Of a stretch of DNA of 64,000 nt, positions 1 through 12,639 are shown piece after piece (position 1 is the stretch's first letter; each line of letters begins with the position of its first letter). The notes beneath the pieces are model-generated. The model saw only the letters and a program-made list of their open reading frames with translations, made no database searches and was not told the origin of the DNA. Location of the stretch: contig MNCI01004082.1 of the NCBI GenBank assembly GCA_015680685.1, positions 51,558-115,557 of the forward strand, in the 5' to 3' direction. This DNA comes from Gnetum montanum. Its lineage: Eukaryota > Streptophyta > Gnetopsida > Gnetales > Gnetaceae. The translations under genes and the position numbers were made by a program.

Positions 1-879
1 AGTATAGAAGGGGTCGTAGAGATTGGGACATGAGGTAACTAACCCAGGACATAGTTAATCCTACATGAAAAGCATGATTAACGTGTCATTAACTCGTCGT
101 TCCAAAATCAGAACCAAGTCCATTCCTCTGACCAGTGACATCGCATTGTTTCATCCCATGATGAACAACTATGAGAGTATCATAACAACAAGGCATACAA
201 TCACTTGGTGTTTTGTTCAAGGGAGAAGTGATTTTTATTTTTTGGCACTTTTATTTTCATTTTCTTTTTTTATCTTTTTTCTTTTTTTGAATACTAAATC
301 CAGAGAAGCCACCAACCTTTAGGCATGGATGCATGTCTTTCCAGTGGGACCCCCTAGAACAACATTGGATTTTTGAGTGCCCTTTTTTATTACTCTTACT
401 TCCATTTTTCATTAGATCTACAAGGATCTTAGTACAACCACGTTGCATGATAACACCCACAGATGTCATCAAAGAGAATCCGCCAATCCCCTTGATGTCA
501 CACCCTAATCATTCCCTCTTGATCCATCCTTCTTTATTCTGGGTACAATGAACACAAAATTAATTTTAAGTTTTAAAAATGTCAAGAATATCACTGTACG
601 CTCAAACAGAACCTCTTATTTGTAGAGTGGATGAGTGGGTGTAATGGGCTCACTATTCCAAATAATTGATCGCTCGAGACTCGATAACATAGAACACACC
701 TCAACCAACGATCCACATGAGTGTTTTATTCGTAAAAGAGATTACTTATAAAAAAAATAAAAGGAAAAAAAGATAAAAAAGATAAAACAAGAAATTGAAA
801 AATGAAAAACTAGAAAACAAAAAGTTGTAAAATTAAAGAAAATAAAAAGTGGTTATTAATCCTGCTTGCTATTAGAATG

Positions 880-3276
880 GGGAATATCCCTCATAGCTAA
901 ATGGTTGAGGATGGCAAGGATTAATAAATGATGACAGGGATCCTTGCATGTTGGAAATATTGGGGCCCGATCATACTTACCCCATTGGGTTTCACACACT
1001 TGATTATAATAAGCATAGTGGGGCAATTTATACGATGTAGTTCCCAGATAACGAGTTGATCCACTATGATATTTGGGACCGTTAGATGGTATGCAAGGAT
1101 CAGGATGTTGCCTTCCATGACTGTGTTCATTAGGCCATATGGTTGTTGGAGTGTTAGTTGGTGGCCCTGATGAAGTACCATGAGGCGTTGGGTTCGACGA
1201 TAAGGGTGCACCACAGTGTTGGACTTGTGCTAAGTCGGAGAATGCAATGGCCTTAGAATTGTCTTGTCCCTTCCTAAGGTCATTTCTAAAGAAGGTGTAC
1301 CTTCGATGTTGCTAAGGTCTCTCACTGCTGTTGGAAGTAGTAGCACAATTAATGTTCGTGGGTTGTTGTTGTGGTGTAGGAACCTTAGGAATAGTTGGTG
1401 GTGATGTAGAAGGAGGGAAAAATGAGAATGTTAAAAGTTAGGAGGAGTATAAGGTGCACAAGGTGGTGGTTGTGTTGAAGGTATGGGCTGATAGTATTGA
1501 GGAGAATGGTACTTTGGTGAGATAAAGTGCGTTGGCCCAATTGGAGAAATAGGATGTTGAACAAGATAAGTGTTTGGGTTCAGATGATACAAAGGATATC
1601 TCTAGTTTAGTGGTGGTCTCCCCCACGACTGGGATTGCTACCACTATGATAGAACATAGTACCTCTGTATGAACTCTGGATGTAACATGCTTCCCCAATG
1701 CTCATGTAAATGTAACAATATTGGGCATTGTCCCTTGGGGTGATCATACAGGCATATGTTGCATTCATATGTATGATTGGCAGTTGAGCTCTTATTTTCC
1801 TTATCCCTTCTTTCCGATTGTCTAATGTTTTTTCCTGCTTCTTGGGTTGTCAAAACTCTATCTCCAATAATGTTGATAAATTCTCCACACTTTTGATATG
1901 TCCACTCCAACATCTTATTGATCTTTGCCTCGACTTCTTCTAACGATTGTTGTATCAACAAGGATGGTTCTTTCTCCTTCTGATTGATTGATTTCTCCTT
2001 TTTATGATCATGGACCTTTGTTAAGTTGAGATTTTTGTCCCACCGATGTTTTTCAACACTCTTCCATCTAGCCATTTCTCCTTCTTCTTTTGCTACCCAC
2101 TTAACAAGCTCTTGGATTTGATGGGTTTGTAGTTCGTATAGTTGACCTTGAGCGTACATTCCTAAGGTCTCTCTTGTTTCATTACGTAGCCCATCCATGA
2201 TATGGTACATTAGCCTTTCCTTGAAAAACCCATGGCCTGGATAATTATTTAATAGTGCATAATATCTTTCTAAGGCCATGTCCAAGGGTTCATGTTGTGC
2301 TTGTTTCCATCCTTGGATTTGTTTCCTCGCTGACACTCTTGCGTAGGTTTGATATTTTTCATTAAAGACTTCTACCATTATTGACCAACGCTGTATTAAA
2401 TTTGGTTTTAACGATCTATACCATACTTTTGCTTGGCCAACAAGTGTCATAGGGAAGAGCTTAATTTTTTTCCACCCATTATCAATGTTATTCCATGTGC
2501 AGGCATCATAGAAGGCTTGTAAATGTTGATACAAGTCTAAGTCATAGCCTCCTAAAAAATTAGGGAAGTTGTTTAAATTGAGCCTGGGTAGACAGCTCTC
2601 TTTACAATGCCTACGAGAGATTTGAACAGCCTCTTGTATTGGCGTTAGGCTCTTAGTGGCTAGTAGGGGTTCATCATCACTAAGTAGGTTGTGAGTTTGT
2701 AAGTTGAGATGATGTTGCCTTTGTTTATGTTGGTGTTCTTGATTTTCTTTGTGAGCTCGATTTTTGATTCTATGCCAGTCCCTTGAAAGATAGTCATCCA
2801 TGTCACAATCTGACGTTGAAGGAGTAGAGGAAGAGAAGGAGCTGTAANGATTCTATGCCAATCCCTTGAAAGATAGTCATCCATGTCACAATCTGACGTT
2901 GNATTCTATGCCAGTCCCTTGAAAGATAGTCATCCATGTCACAATCTGACGTTGAAGGAGTAGAGGAAGAGAAGGAGCTGTAAAACTCATTATGACTTTT
3001 GTAAGTCTTCCAATCATCCCCAAGTAAGTTCTTGTTAGTTATTGAGAAGGTCTTAGGTCTTTCGGGCCTCCTTATTCTATGGGATGTCTCATCCTCACTA
3101 GAAGTGTCAGAGTTGGATGAAGAGAGTCTTTGAGTATCGTTGGGGTGTTCATAAACGTAGGGGACTCCTACATAAGGTTGAGTACTCCAAACTTCATCTT
3201 CATCATCAATTCTGTTGGTTCTCCAATGAATTTCCTCACTAGGTGTGGCATTATCATAGTCTTGTAGAAGAGGCAT
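880..3276 (-). pseudogene. Ty3 gag pseudogene of E0
   Basis: This would be the capsid/nucleocapsid polyprotein of the element. The start is the ATG at 3,276, about 125 bases inside the primer-binding site, with a leader beginning MPLLQDYDNATPSEEIHW that E1 and E2 share. The central part (2,801-1,644) is a retrotransposon gag domain: LPRLNLNNFPNFLGGYDLD, then LKLFPMTLVGQAKVWY, then EPLDMALERYYALLNNYPGH. A nucleocapsid knuckle CNICLYDHPKGQC (C-x2-C-x3-H-x4-C) follows. The frame is broken by a repeat triplication containing two Ns near 2,766-2,983 and by a TAG where E1 and E2 have a CAG-type codon near 1,644. A Pro/Gln-rich tail continues in shifted frames to about 880. The spacing of the knuckle and gag domain resembles the Athila group; that placement is inference. 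Confidence 0.82.
2766..2983. repeat. Threefold repeat in gag with N at both joints
   Basis: A unit of about 82 bases beginning gattctatgcc occurs at 2,766-2,847, partly at 2,849-2,901, and again at 2,903-2,983. A single N lies exactly at each joint (2,848 and 2,902). E1 and E2 have one copy at most. Exact repetition with an N at each boundary looks like an assembly or gap-closing artefact more than biology. Confidence 0.85.
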
Positions 3277-3401
3277 GATTGTGAAACTATGTGTGAATTT
3301 GTATGTGACTTTTTATAATTAATTCTTCTTCTTAAGAGATATATCATTAATTCCCATACAGTGACCTTATATGATATAACTAATCGAGATAACTAGCACC
3401 A

Positions 3402-3420
3402 GCCTTGGCAACAGTGCCAA
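3402..3420 (-). other. Primer-binding site, tRNA-Asp type
   Basis: Read on the minus strand the bases next to the LTR are TTGGCACTGTTGCCAAGGC. This is a mutated match to TGGCGCCGTTGCCGGGGAC, the complement of the 3' end of plant tRNA-Asp. Its position directly against the TCATCA end of the LTR supports the call. Confidence 0.8.
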
Positions 3421-4297
3421 TGATGAGTGGTGAGATACCCCTACACTCAACTATACAAATACGAGCGTTTCACGCACAATCCAGTTGAACTTTGCAGACA
3501 GGCTAGTTGTGGTATCCAGATAGTTATCCTTAGGTCACAATTCATTGTCTTCCCACCTAGACTAGTATTAGCTTTATCATGTATAGTTTAGTCCAGAGTG
3601 AGGTGTATGATGGGTTTCTAATCTAATGCTACTCCTGAAGACAATGGAAAGTAATATTATCTAAGCTAAGAGAGAAAGGGTCAGAGAGAATCTAAACTAG
3701 CCTAAGTGCGATGAGCATCCATTCCTTGATCATCCATACACATCTTGGACTTCATGCATGACTACTACTAGGATTACCAAGTGCAGATCCTAGGTATGCT
3801 ACTGGGTTACCAAGTAGTCACACTTAAATGCTCGTAATCAAGTCGTACTCATTCCGCATTTAATAGGAGTTTAAGGGTGAGAAGAGATTAACTAGGAAAG
3901 CAATAAATAAAAATTAATTAAATAGTTAAGCTAAGTAAATGTTGCAATGATGAAGTAATCTTGATCTTTATTGTTGGTCATGTGTGTGTCCAAGTACGTC
4001 ACACTCAAATAAAGGATGTCGTACAATTACATTCATCACATTGTAGGCATACACTGAGAGGAAAAGGGAGAGAGGAAAAACAAGAACTAAAACTTAACAC
4101 TTAAACTAAAACTAACAAAAAGCTAACTTTCTCTCATCTGCTTGCCTCTTATTTATAGATGAGGAGACAGATTATGATATCGCGTACGAAATATCGCATC
4201 GGCTGTGATACCGTGGATGCGATATCGTAGGTGTGATATCATGGGTGTGTTATCATGGGTGCGTTATCACAACTATCAAGAAATTCATGACTCATCA
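3421..4297 (-). repeat. 5' LTR of E0
   Basis: The LTR is 877 bases with ends TGATGA...TCATCA. The R-U5 side (3,421-4,000) matches the other LTRs of this family. The U3 side carries a TATA-like ttatttatag near 4,150 and, beyond it, a run of GATATC/TTATCA-type motifs at about 4,175-4,270. The U3 outer end was chosen at the TCATCA closing the shared inverted terminus. Confidence 0.8.
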
Positions 4298-4439
4298 GCA
4301 GCTTTCGTCTACTATGGTTGTGATGGCAACTCTCCTTGCAATGTGGGTGGTGGCAATGGTGGTAAAGGATTTGGAAAATCAACTACTTGGGGATGCATGT
4401 ACGAGTCTGAATTGGCCCTTGGTAGCATCAGTCGATGGT

Positions 4440-6893
4440 ATTCTGGTGGGTAATACTGTGGAGTTTGAATAGTAGCATTTTCTAGAAAGACAATTCATTG
4501 GACATAGTATCCATAAGGGTTAGGTTGCTAATATAAATACTGTTGGCAAAGTAGTGGTATAGCCCATACTTGAGGTTGTTGCCATTGTTGATGGTATTAC
4601 TCTTATGGCCATGGCAAGGCTCCACTAAGATAGTACATTAGTTGAGGTTGTTGTCTATAGTTACCTTGAGGATAAGATAACCATTTAGGCATCTATTGCT
4701 AAACAAGTTTGGGGTTAAGTGCATATGCCCCTATTTCTTGTAAATGTGTCACAACCAAACAACATCTCTTAGGATGTTTGTATTGACACATAGTACAACC
4801 TTCATCATCTATAGTGCTAGTAACTGAGACCTTATCTACTGAAGCAACTTTGCCTTTGTGTCCAAGTTCTCTCTTCTTTCTTTTGTCTTTGCCTCTTGTA
4901 AAGGCTTTCTCTACTCTTTCCTCCACAATCTTTCATGTTTTTGTACACCTTTTATCAGCTGAATCCCACATTTTTGCTACCTATGTGGTTACATTGGCAA
5001 AAAAAATTTGGAATGGTAGCTTCTCTTTTTGGATGACCTGATCTAAGGTTTCTTCCTCTTGGGTATCACACAGCCATGCATCCCTCTTCCATATTGATGG
5101 ATCTCTATTGTATTCTTCAGTTGATTCCCTCTTTCTAAGTTCTCCTTCTTCTTTAGCCACTTAGTTAATGAGTCTTTGAATCTAATGGATAGTTAGTTCT
5201 GATATCTTCCCTAGGCATAAACCCCAATGATCTCTCTTATTTTTCTTCTCAACCCATCTATGATGTGCTTAAGTTATTTCTTTGATGAAAATCCATGGCC
5301 TAGGCATCTATGTAATTGTAAATAATATCTATCCATTACTACATCAAGGGTCTCATGAGTTCCTTGTTTCCAATTCTAGATTTGTTTTCTTAGATTTGAC
5401 ACTTGTGAATAGGTATGATATTTATCATTAAATATTTCAAGTATGGTACTCCAGCATCTAATGGATTCAAGTTCTAGTAACTTGTACCGGCTTTCTGCTT
5501 CCTTCATAGGTGTTCTAGAAAATAGTTTCAATCACTCTCTAATTTTTGAAGGGCATAGACATTGTGGAATGCTTGAAGGTGATGCTGAGAATCAGCGTTG
5601 TAACCACCTTCAAATCATGGCATATCATTCATGCCTAGCCATTTGATTTGGCTATCTCTCACATGCTTGGTTAATATGTAGATAGCTTCCTAAATATTTA
5701 TCATACTTTAGGTTGCCATAAGGGGTTCATCATCATGATCTGGTTCGTATGCTCTATTGTAGTGATGACCCCTTCTATGCTGATGCCTCTCTTAATCCTC
5801 TCTTCTGTCTCTTCTTCTTCTTCTTTCATACTCTTCATCTTCTAAATCAAAGTACCTTGAATATCTATCATGATGACCATGAGTTCGCCTTTCATCCCTA
5901 TCAGAGTCTTGGTACTTGTGCCTTCTCTTGTCAAAGTCCTCTGATGATCATGATGAGGCAGATGACGTGGTAGGAGAATGGTGTTAGCTAGTTCTCCTTT
6001 CGTGGCACTTGTATGTCTTTTTGTAAGGTTTAGAATGATCCCTTGGCCTAGACTACTACTTGTATCTTGAGTTAATAGCCTCCCTCTTATGTGTCTCTAC
6101 CAAAGTAGAATGAAGTTAGGCTTTAATAGGTTCCTCTAATATGATGATAGGTGTCTTTGAAGGCTCCTCATGGTTTTGGTGAAGTTGTTATAAAATGAAT
6201 TGATCAACATCAAGTTCTTCTATGACAACAAAAGTGTTAGTCTAGTTCCCTTTGCTGTGTATATGTTTGATGTCCATGGAAGCATCTCTTTTTGTAAGGT
6301 TTAGAAGGATCCCTTGGCCTAAAGTCCTACTTGTATCTTGACTTAATAGCCTCCCTCTTGTGTGTCTCTATCAAAGTAGAATGAAGTTGGGCTTTGATAT
6401 GTTCCTCTAATCTGATGATAGGTGTCTTTGAAGGCTCCTCATGGTTCTGGTGAAGTTGTTCTAAAATGAATTGATCAACATCAAGTTCTTCTATGATAAC
6501 AAAAGTGTTAGTTTAGTTTCCTTTGTTGTGTATATGTTTGATGTCCATGGTGGCATCTCTTCTTCTTTGCTCCTTGGTGGATTCATAAGGTCTGGTCATG
6601 TGTTGAGTTACATGATACCCTTCCTAGATCTAGTCCAAATGTGTTCCCCTTAGAGTAGTTTGTAACATGTTCAATGTTGCATGTTTTGGAGGTAGGACTA
6701 TGTTACCTTGCATGTCTCTCCACCTCATTTGCTTATCCTGATGGAAGATGAAAGTAAATTTTGGATGGTATGAATCAGTGTGAGCATAAGTGATTCATGT
6801 CTACATTGACATCCCCCATTCTTCTTTATCAATAATTCTATCACTACTCTTGCTTGTCTCCTTGGCAGGTGATGGTTGATCATTATGTGAAGC
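4440..6893 (-). pseudogene. Degenerate Ty3 gag pseudogene (second gag type)
   Basis: On the minus strand an ATG at 6,893 opens MASHNDQPSPAKETSKSSD, about 125 bases inside a primer-binding site at 7,017-7,035. Many stops follow, but the gag signature is recognisable: a segment like WSTILEIFNDKYHTYSQVS near 5,450-5,390, then ETLDVVMDRYYLQLHRCLGH, then a knuckle CTMCQYKHPKRCC near 4,800-4,761 (C-x2-C-x3-H-x4-C), then a Pro/Gln-rich tail. The tail (LNPKL..Q..PKWLSYPQGN) matches the gag-pro pseudogene at 19,834-21,487 better than the E1/E2 gag, so this is a sister family. A 271-base internal duplication (6,018-6,559) breaks the N-terminal part. The 3' end is lost at the E0 insertion. Confidence 0.75.
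6018..6559. repeat. 271-base direct duplication in gag
   Basis: Positions 6,018-6,288 and 6,289-6,559 are near-identical tandem copies, both starting tttttgtaaggtttagaa and both ending at gcatctc. It lies in the N-terminal part of the minus-strand gag. Confidence 0.85.
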
Positions 6894-7016
6894 CATATTA
6901 TAATTTTTAGATAATTTAAGTTAAAAGTATGCTTTACTTATGTTTGTTGGGTTTGACTTTAAGTTTTAGATACAATGAACTTTGAAAAATCAATTACTTA
7001 GCATAACAATGACTTG

Positions 7017-7035
7017 TCCCCAACAACAGCACCAA
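7017..7035 (-). other. Primer-binding site, tRNA-Asp type
   Basis: On the minus strand the bases are TTGGTGCTGTTGTTGGGGAC, directly next to the LTR that starts at 7,036. Differences from TGGCGCCGTTGCCGGGGAC are mostly C-to-T changes, as expected for decay of methylated cytosines. Confidence 0.8.
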
Positions 7036-7880
7036 TGATGAGCAGTGGAGTATTCAACACGCAACCATAAGAGATACGAGTGTTCATGCACAATCCTAAT
7101 CAAATTATATAGACAAGGCAATGTGATTATGCAAGTAATTAGTTAGAGTTCATGATCATTGTCTTCCCACATGAGTTAGTAAAGATGATGTGTATGGTTT
7201 AACTCACAATGAGGTATATGATAGATGATGTTGTATTGGCCATAGTGCTCCTAGATAATATGAAGTAAATGTAGTAGTTTCTAAATCTAAGTGCGAGTAG
7301 AAAAATCTAATCTAGCCTATGCAATGAGCATTTGGTCCTGACCTTCTATTCATACCTTGGACTTCATGTAACTACTATTAGGATTAAGTACCACACTAGT
7401 GGGTGTACCAACTGATAGGACTACTGGATTACCAAGTAGCTACACTTAAGTGTTCAAGCTTAGTCATACCCATTCCACTTAACCACAATAATTATAAAAT
7501 GCATTAAAAGTAAATCGATAACTAATGAAAATAGTCAACATTAAGCTAAGTAAAAATAATAAAGACTAAGTGATGCTGCAATGATGTAGATTAATCTTGA
7601 TCTTTTTTTCCAGGCATGCAATGTATCCAAGTACATCATACTCAAATAAAGACTTCATTCAATTAAAAGACATCACACTATGGGAACTCACTACTAAGTG
7701 CTAAGTGCTAAGTACTAAAATCAAGTAAACAAATTAATAGAGTTTAGCTACTATGGGATGATTTCCTTCCTCAGACAGTGCCCCTAAGTATTATATTTAT
7801 AGACCTTGCACACATCAACAATATTGAATATCTAACATGGTATCATGGGCTATGATATTGAGGATCCAATATCGTAGGTT
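7036..7880 (-). repeat. 5' LTR (L2), outer end eroded, crossed by duplication breakpoint
   Basis: It starts TGATGAGCAG next to the primer-binding site and shares the family R-U5 layout, including the TATA-like ttatatttatag near 7,790. A GATATC-type cluster (atatctaac, gatattgagg, aatatcgtagg) lies at 7,830-7,880. No TCATCA end can be placed, so the right limit is approximate. The left breakpoint of the segmental duplication (7,232) lies inside this LTR. Its copy in B is 35,140-35,455 plus 41,410-41,745. Confidence 0.7.
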
Positions 7881-8516
7881 TTCACTTTATTACAAGCTTC
7901 TTATAAATAAAAAAGGATAAAAAAATTTACACATATAGTACTACAACTAAAGCATGAGCTAAAGAATGATGTTACATTGAGTAGATAAAGGGAGAGCATT
8001 AGCTCAAGATTCTTTATGATAAACTACATTACATAAAATTTCCAAATAGCATAAAGAACAAGGAGATAAAACAAACTAAGTATGAAGCAAAAACCCTTGA
8101 GGTCAAGAAATATTATCGACCAAACAAAACTTCCTCCAACTATGGCTTAACATCATGTAACTATGAGTTATACCAAGACCAAGAACTTTGAGTAAGAGAA
8201 CAAGTAAAAACATAGTGGATGAATGAGTCTTCAATGTTGCAAAAAGAATCTCTAGAATCATGAGCTCAAATGAGAGTGGCAAATAACAATAGGTAAATAT
8301 TAAATCAAATACCCTAAAAACCACTTAATGTTTGAAGTGGAAGCATTCCATATTTTTTAAATTTGGTACTTGCATAATTACACATTATGATTAACATTCC
8401 ATACATAATTGAATCTTAGTTAAATACTAATATTAGAATTAATAATCATACGATAAACTTAAACTGGAATGATAAAACTAAATGACCAATAATCTATAAA
8501 AAATTAAGAATACTAT

Positions 8517-9380
8517 TGATAAAGTCAATTTTAGTCCGCAACGACATTATATCTACAATGTTGTTTATCTAATATTGTAGCACATGCTATGTTATCATAG
8601 ATATGATATTGCAAGGTGTGTGCAACTTATAAATATAACACTTAGGCACATGGATCCCCATAATTTTTCATTCCGTTAGTAGCAAAACTCTTGTAATTTC
8701 TTTCCATAGTTAGCGATAAAGTGTATGCCTGCAGTGTGATGTTGAGCAATTATATGTCTTTATTTGAGTGAATTGTACTTGGACATAATTCATGACCGAT
8801 AATAAAGATTAAGATTGCTTATCATCATTGTAGCATCCACTTAGTTTTCTTATGTTTACTTAGAATAATTTTTTCTATTTTCTTGGTTAATCATTTACTT
8901 TACAAGCATTTTATTTTACATGTTGAAAGTAAGCGGTATGGATATGACTAGTTTCAAGCACTAAGTATAGTTATCTAGTAACCCAGCAATGGCATTGCAT
9001 GATTCGCTTAGTAGTAATACCACTTGGTAATCCCAATGATGACTACATGAGTCCAAGGCATGTACAGTAGACTAAGACTGGATATCCATTGCATTAGGCT
9101 AAGTTAGATTTACTTTCTTTTAATTACTTAGACTTAGGATTAGAAACTATTTTCATTTCATCATGTTTTCTAGGAGTAAGAATAACCAAACAACATTAGA
9201 TATCATATACCTCATTGTGAGTTAAACCATATACATAGACTTCACTAGCTCCATGTGGGAAGACAACAATCTTGAACTTAAACCAATTGCAACATTGCCT
9301 CATCCACAGATTATGATTTGGTCATGCGTGAACACCTATGACTTGTATGGTTGAGTGTTGGATTACCCCACCGCTCACCA
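8517..9380 (+). repeat. Solo LTR (L3), copy A, target-site duplication ACTAT
   Basis: It is 864 bases, flanked by ACTAT at 8,512-8,516 and 9,381-9,385, with no primer-binding site or internal region on either side. It starts TGATAAAG and ends CTCACCA, a mutated TCATCA. TATA-like ttataaatataac lies near 8,627, with gatatgatattg motifs just upstream. The same insertion with the same flanks is in copy B (42,377-43,236), so it predates the duplication. Confidence 0.85.
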
Positions 9381-9547
9381 ACTATTATTAGAATCTTGAA
9401 TAGTTAAATATTTGTCTAGATTTTATAAAAAATTAAAAGAGTAGACTTTCTAGAAACAGCAACATTATATAGAATCTGATACTCAAATTAAGTAATCCAT
9501 TGATTATACATGCAAAGAGATGAAAAAAAGCTCATGCCAAGTTTACA

Positions 9548-10574
9548 TGATGAGACCTGATATGTCAGATAACTAAGTCATGGGAACATGATAAAGCATC
9601 ATTTTTTCAAGTGTATCATTTAGTTGATATATCATAGATGCTACATCACAAATGCTACATCATAAATGCTATGTCCTATTTGCATTGTAGCATCCCCCTT
9701 AATGTGCCTCAATTCGCTACTATATCGTATATGTTATCACTTACTTGTATCGACACATCCTCATTAATGCATCCCCAATAACATAGCCAAATGCATCAAT
9801 GCATCCTTGTTGACACAATACTTCTATTTTTCTATAGACATGTGAGAACCCACTACATATTTGGCACCATTTGATCAATACTGTAGCTAAACTCTTGTAA
9901 TTTTATTTTGTAATCTTAGTAAGCAGTTAGCAAGTGCTTGTAGTGTAAATTTAAGTCAATTGTATAGAGTCTTATTCGAGTAGTATTGTACCTAGACAAC
10001 AATAAGATTGAAATTGATTCATATTCATTATAGCACTTTGACTTAGAATATATTTAATTTTAATGTAATTTACTTTAGATGTACTTAGTTAATTTTTATA
10101 TTTTTATGAATATTAATCAATTGGTAGAATGAGCATGACTAGTTTCAAGTGTAAACACGTATTTGCTTGGTAATCCCAATAACGTTATTGCTTGATTCAC
10201 CTAGTAGCATAACAATTGGTAATCCCAACAGTGAATAAGTGAGTTGAGAATGTGTATGACAAGCTGGAAATAGATACTCATCAATCTTAGGATAGTTTAG
10301 AATTTAATTTTATTGTTAATTAGATTAAATAATAAATTTCTATATTATTATTAATTTAGTTTAAGGCCCCAACAACAATAATAATCATATGCCTCACTTT
10401 GGACTAAACCATACGTGACAAAACTACCACTATACTATGTGAGAAAACATAGACCTATGATCTACACTTAGCAATCTAGATGCCACACTAGTCCTATCCA
10501 CCGAATTTGACCAGATCACATATACACACTTTTGATTCTTATGGTTGGGTATAAGGAGTACCCACCGCTCATCA
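9548..10574 (+). repeat. Solo LTR (L4), copy A, target-site duplication TTACA
   Basis: It runs from TGATGAGACC to CTCATCA and is flanked by TTACA at 9,543-9,547 and 10,575-10,579. The U3 block has iterated atgctacatcat/ata units at about 9,640-9,690 in place of the GATATC motifs. No internal region is attached. Copy B carries the same insertion at 43,406-44,439, where the right flank has mutated to TTATA. Confidence 0.85.
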
Positions 10575-12018
10575 TTACACCATGTACTGCAAAAATATGA
10601 ATGTTTAATAGTTCATAGTTTATTATTAATAGGAAGCCACTAAGGAGATAACTTATTAAGAACTAAAGTAATAACTATAAAATTATTAAAGTTCCAAAAA
10701 TCATTAATAAAACTTTAAGCCTTCCAAATATGTTTTATGACAATAGAGCTTGAGATAGTTATATCTTTAGGAAAAAGAGCCTAGTTTGAAAAATAAGTCC
10801 AATAATCACTACCTGTAGGCTTACATATTTGAATGCACTTATAAAAAAGAAGCTTTTAAGACTCCATACTAATTAAGCACTTTACCATCCACTTGGTACA
10901 TAAGGCAATACCTTGCTTTTAATAATTCACCATGCCTAAGTCATCATCCTCTTTATGAAAAGTGCAAATATCCTAGACAACATGACAAAATCCCTTTCTA
11001 GAATGACTACTACCTCAAAAAAAATTTTGCACAAGCTATTCAATGCAATGATATGAAATATTACTAGGAGACTAATGTGAGGAATAGTACACATGCATTG
11101 CTTGGATGATATATTGACAAACAATAAATGTTCCAACCATTAAAACATTTTGGTCTACTCACTTCTAAAATTTTTTCTCAATCTTCTTAACTATAGCATT
11201 CCATAAAGTTTTTGAGGATCCAATACAAGAAAAATAAATGCCTAATAACTTAAGAATATTTGATTTTTTTCAAAATCAAAGGCCAAGATTAAGAGAAAGC
11301 TCAATCTTGAAAGCATGTATTACATGACATAGAAGAGTTTAATCAGTTAATTTAAAGCAAACTTTGCAATATTGATCAATATAGAAAAAAGATGATCAAG
11401 AATAGTTTTTTCATTCATTAGCATGAAAAAGAATCATCAACAAAATGCATATTTAATAATTTATGAATAGCATTCTCAATAGTGATGTACTACAACAAAT
11501 TAAATTATTGATTCATTTGAATAGCATAACATGGAAACTCTACAACAATGATGAAAAGATAGGATTCAAGAGGACAACGTTGTTTGATTAAGCATTCACG
11601 TTTAAAACTATTAGTAATGTGAACATTTGTAGCCACTAGTGCATTAGATTAAGTAAAAAGAGTCACAACCATCATAATAAATTTATTTATAAAATTGTAT
11701 TTGCAAAGATAAGAAATAATAAAATGTTATTTAATTCTATCATAAACTTTAGCATAATCAAGCTTTCAAAATGCAATGTCTTGATTAAAATCCTTAGCCC
11801 ATTATATACCCAACTAACAAAAACAACATTATTCAAAATACATCTACCTAGAATAAAGCTAGTTTATATTAAAATAAGTAATTAAGGAATAATTTTTGTT
11901 AATCTTTAAGTAGATAGTTGGCTAAAATTTTAGAAACTAAATTTAAAAGCATAATAAGATGTCAATTACCAATCTAGGAGAAATCACCCTTCTTAGGAAT
12001 AAGTTTGATGATTCCTCT

Positions 12019-12370
12019 ATTTAAGTCTTGATCAAGTGAATATTATTTAACAACTTCAATAAAAATACAAAAAAAGATTCATACCACGAACATCCTAATG
12101 ATTTTTGAAAAATTCAATGATAATTTGATCAAAACCTAGAGCTTTATCATTAACCAAGCTAAATACTACATCTTTAATTTCAATAAAGGAGATATATTTA
12201 AGTTTGATCAAGTGCATATTATTTAATAGCTTCAATAAAAATACAAAAAAGATTCATACCACCAACATCCCAATGATTTTAAAAAAATTCAATGAGAATT
12301 TGATCAAAACGTAGAGCTTTATCATTAACCAAGCTAAATATTGCATCTTTAATTTTAATAAAAGAGATAT
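12019..12370. repeat. 177-base tandem duplication inside the L1-like LINE, copy A
   Basis: Units 12,019-12,195 and 12,196-12,370 both start atttaagt(c)ttgatcaagtg and both contain the complement of the DKAL.FDQ coding block. The same duplication is present in copy B (45,872-46,226), so it predates the segmental duplication. Confidence 0.85.
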
Positions 12371-12639
12371 CTTTCTCAAGGAAATGATTATGACATTCAA
12401 GAATAATTTTTTTCAAATAATCTAAATTAGAAAGAAAATCCTCATAATCAAAATCCTTTGAAGAAAATATACTATGAATATATCTCTTAAAAAATCTATT
12501 GATAATAAGAGGATTAAAAATAACATAACCATCAACTTTGAGAAAAATAATAATAGGTCAATTAGATTTATCTTTTAAGAAGTTAAAGAATTCCTTGCAT
12601 CATTCTCCCTCAACTTTCAACCAAGAAAGGTGACACATG

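Larger units (their letters stand above)
1..4297 (-). mobile_element. Non-autonomous Ty3 LTR retrotransposon E0, 5' portion, cut by window edge
   Basis: Read on the minus strand this is a 5' LTR (3,421-4,297), a tRNA-Asp type primer-binding site directly next to it, and an internal region with a broken gag running off the left edge. The internal region matches E1 (26,735-32,949) and E2 (35,456-41,404) in order and content, including the pyrimidine-rich tract after gag and the stretch at 1-700. No protease, reverse transcriptase or integrase is visible in the part present. The LTR ends in TCATCA at 4,297, where gag DNA of another element begins, so E0 appears to have inserted into that older element. 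The partner target-site copy lies outside the window. Confidence 0.8.

Noticed and set aside
65-551. Short open frames at 65-322, 257-472 and 333-551
   Set aside because: They lie in the non-coding 3' part of E0, overlap on both strands, and have no conserved counterpart in E1 or E2.
5749-5973. Plus-strand frame in the 4.4-6.9 kb region
   Set aside because: Shadow of the degenerate minus-strand gag.
9640-9690. Possible CRISPR-like short repeats (atgctacatcat units)
   Set aside because: Irregular spacing, no distinct spacers, plant LTR context.
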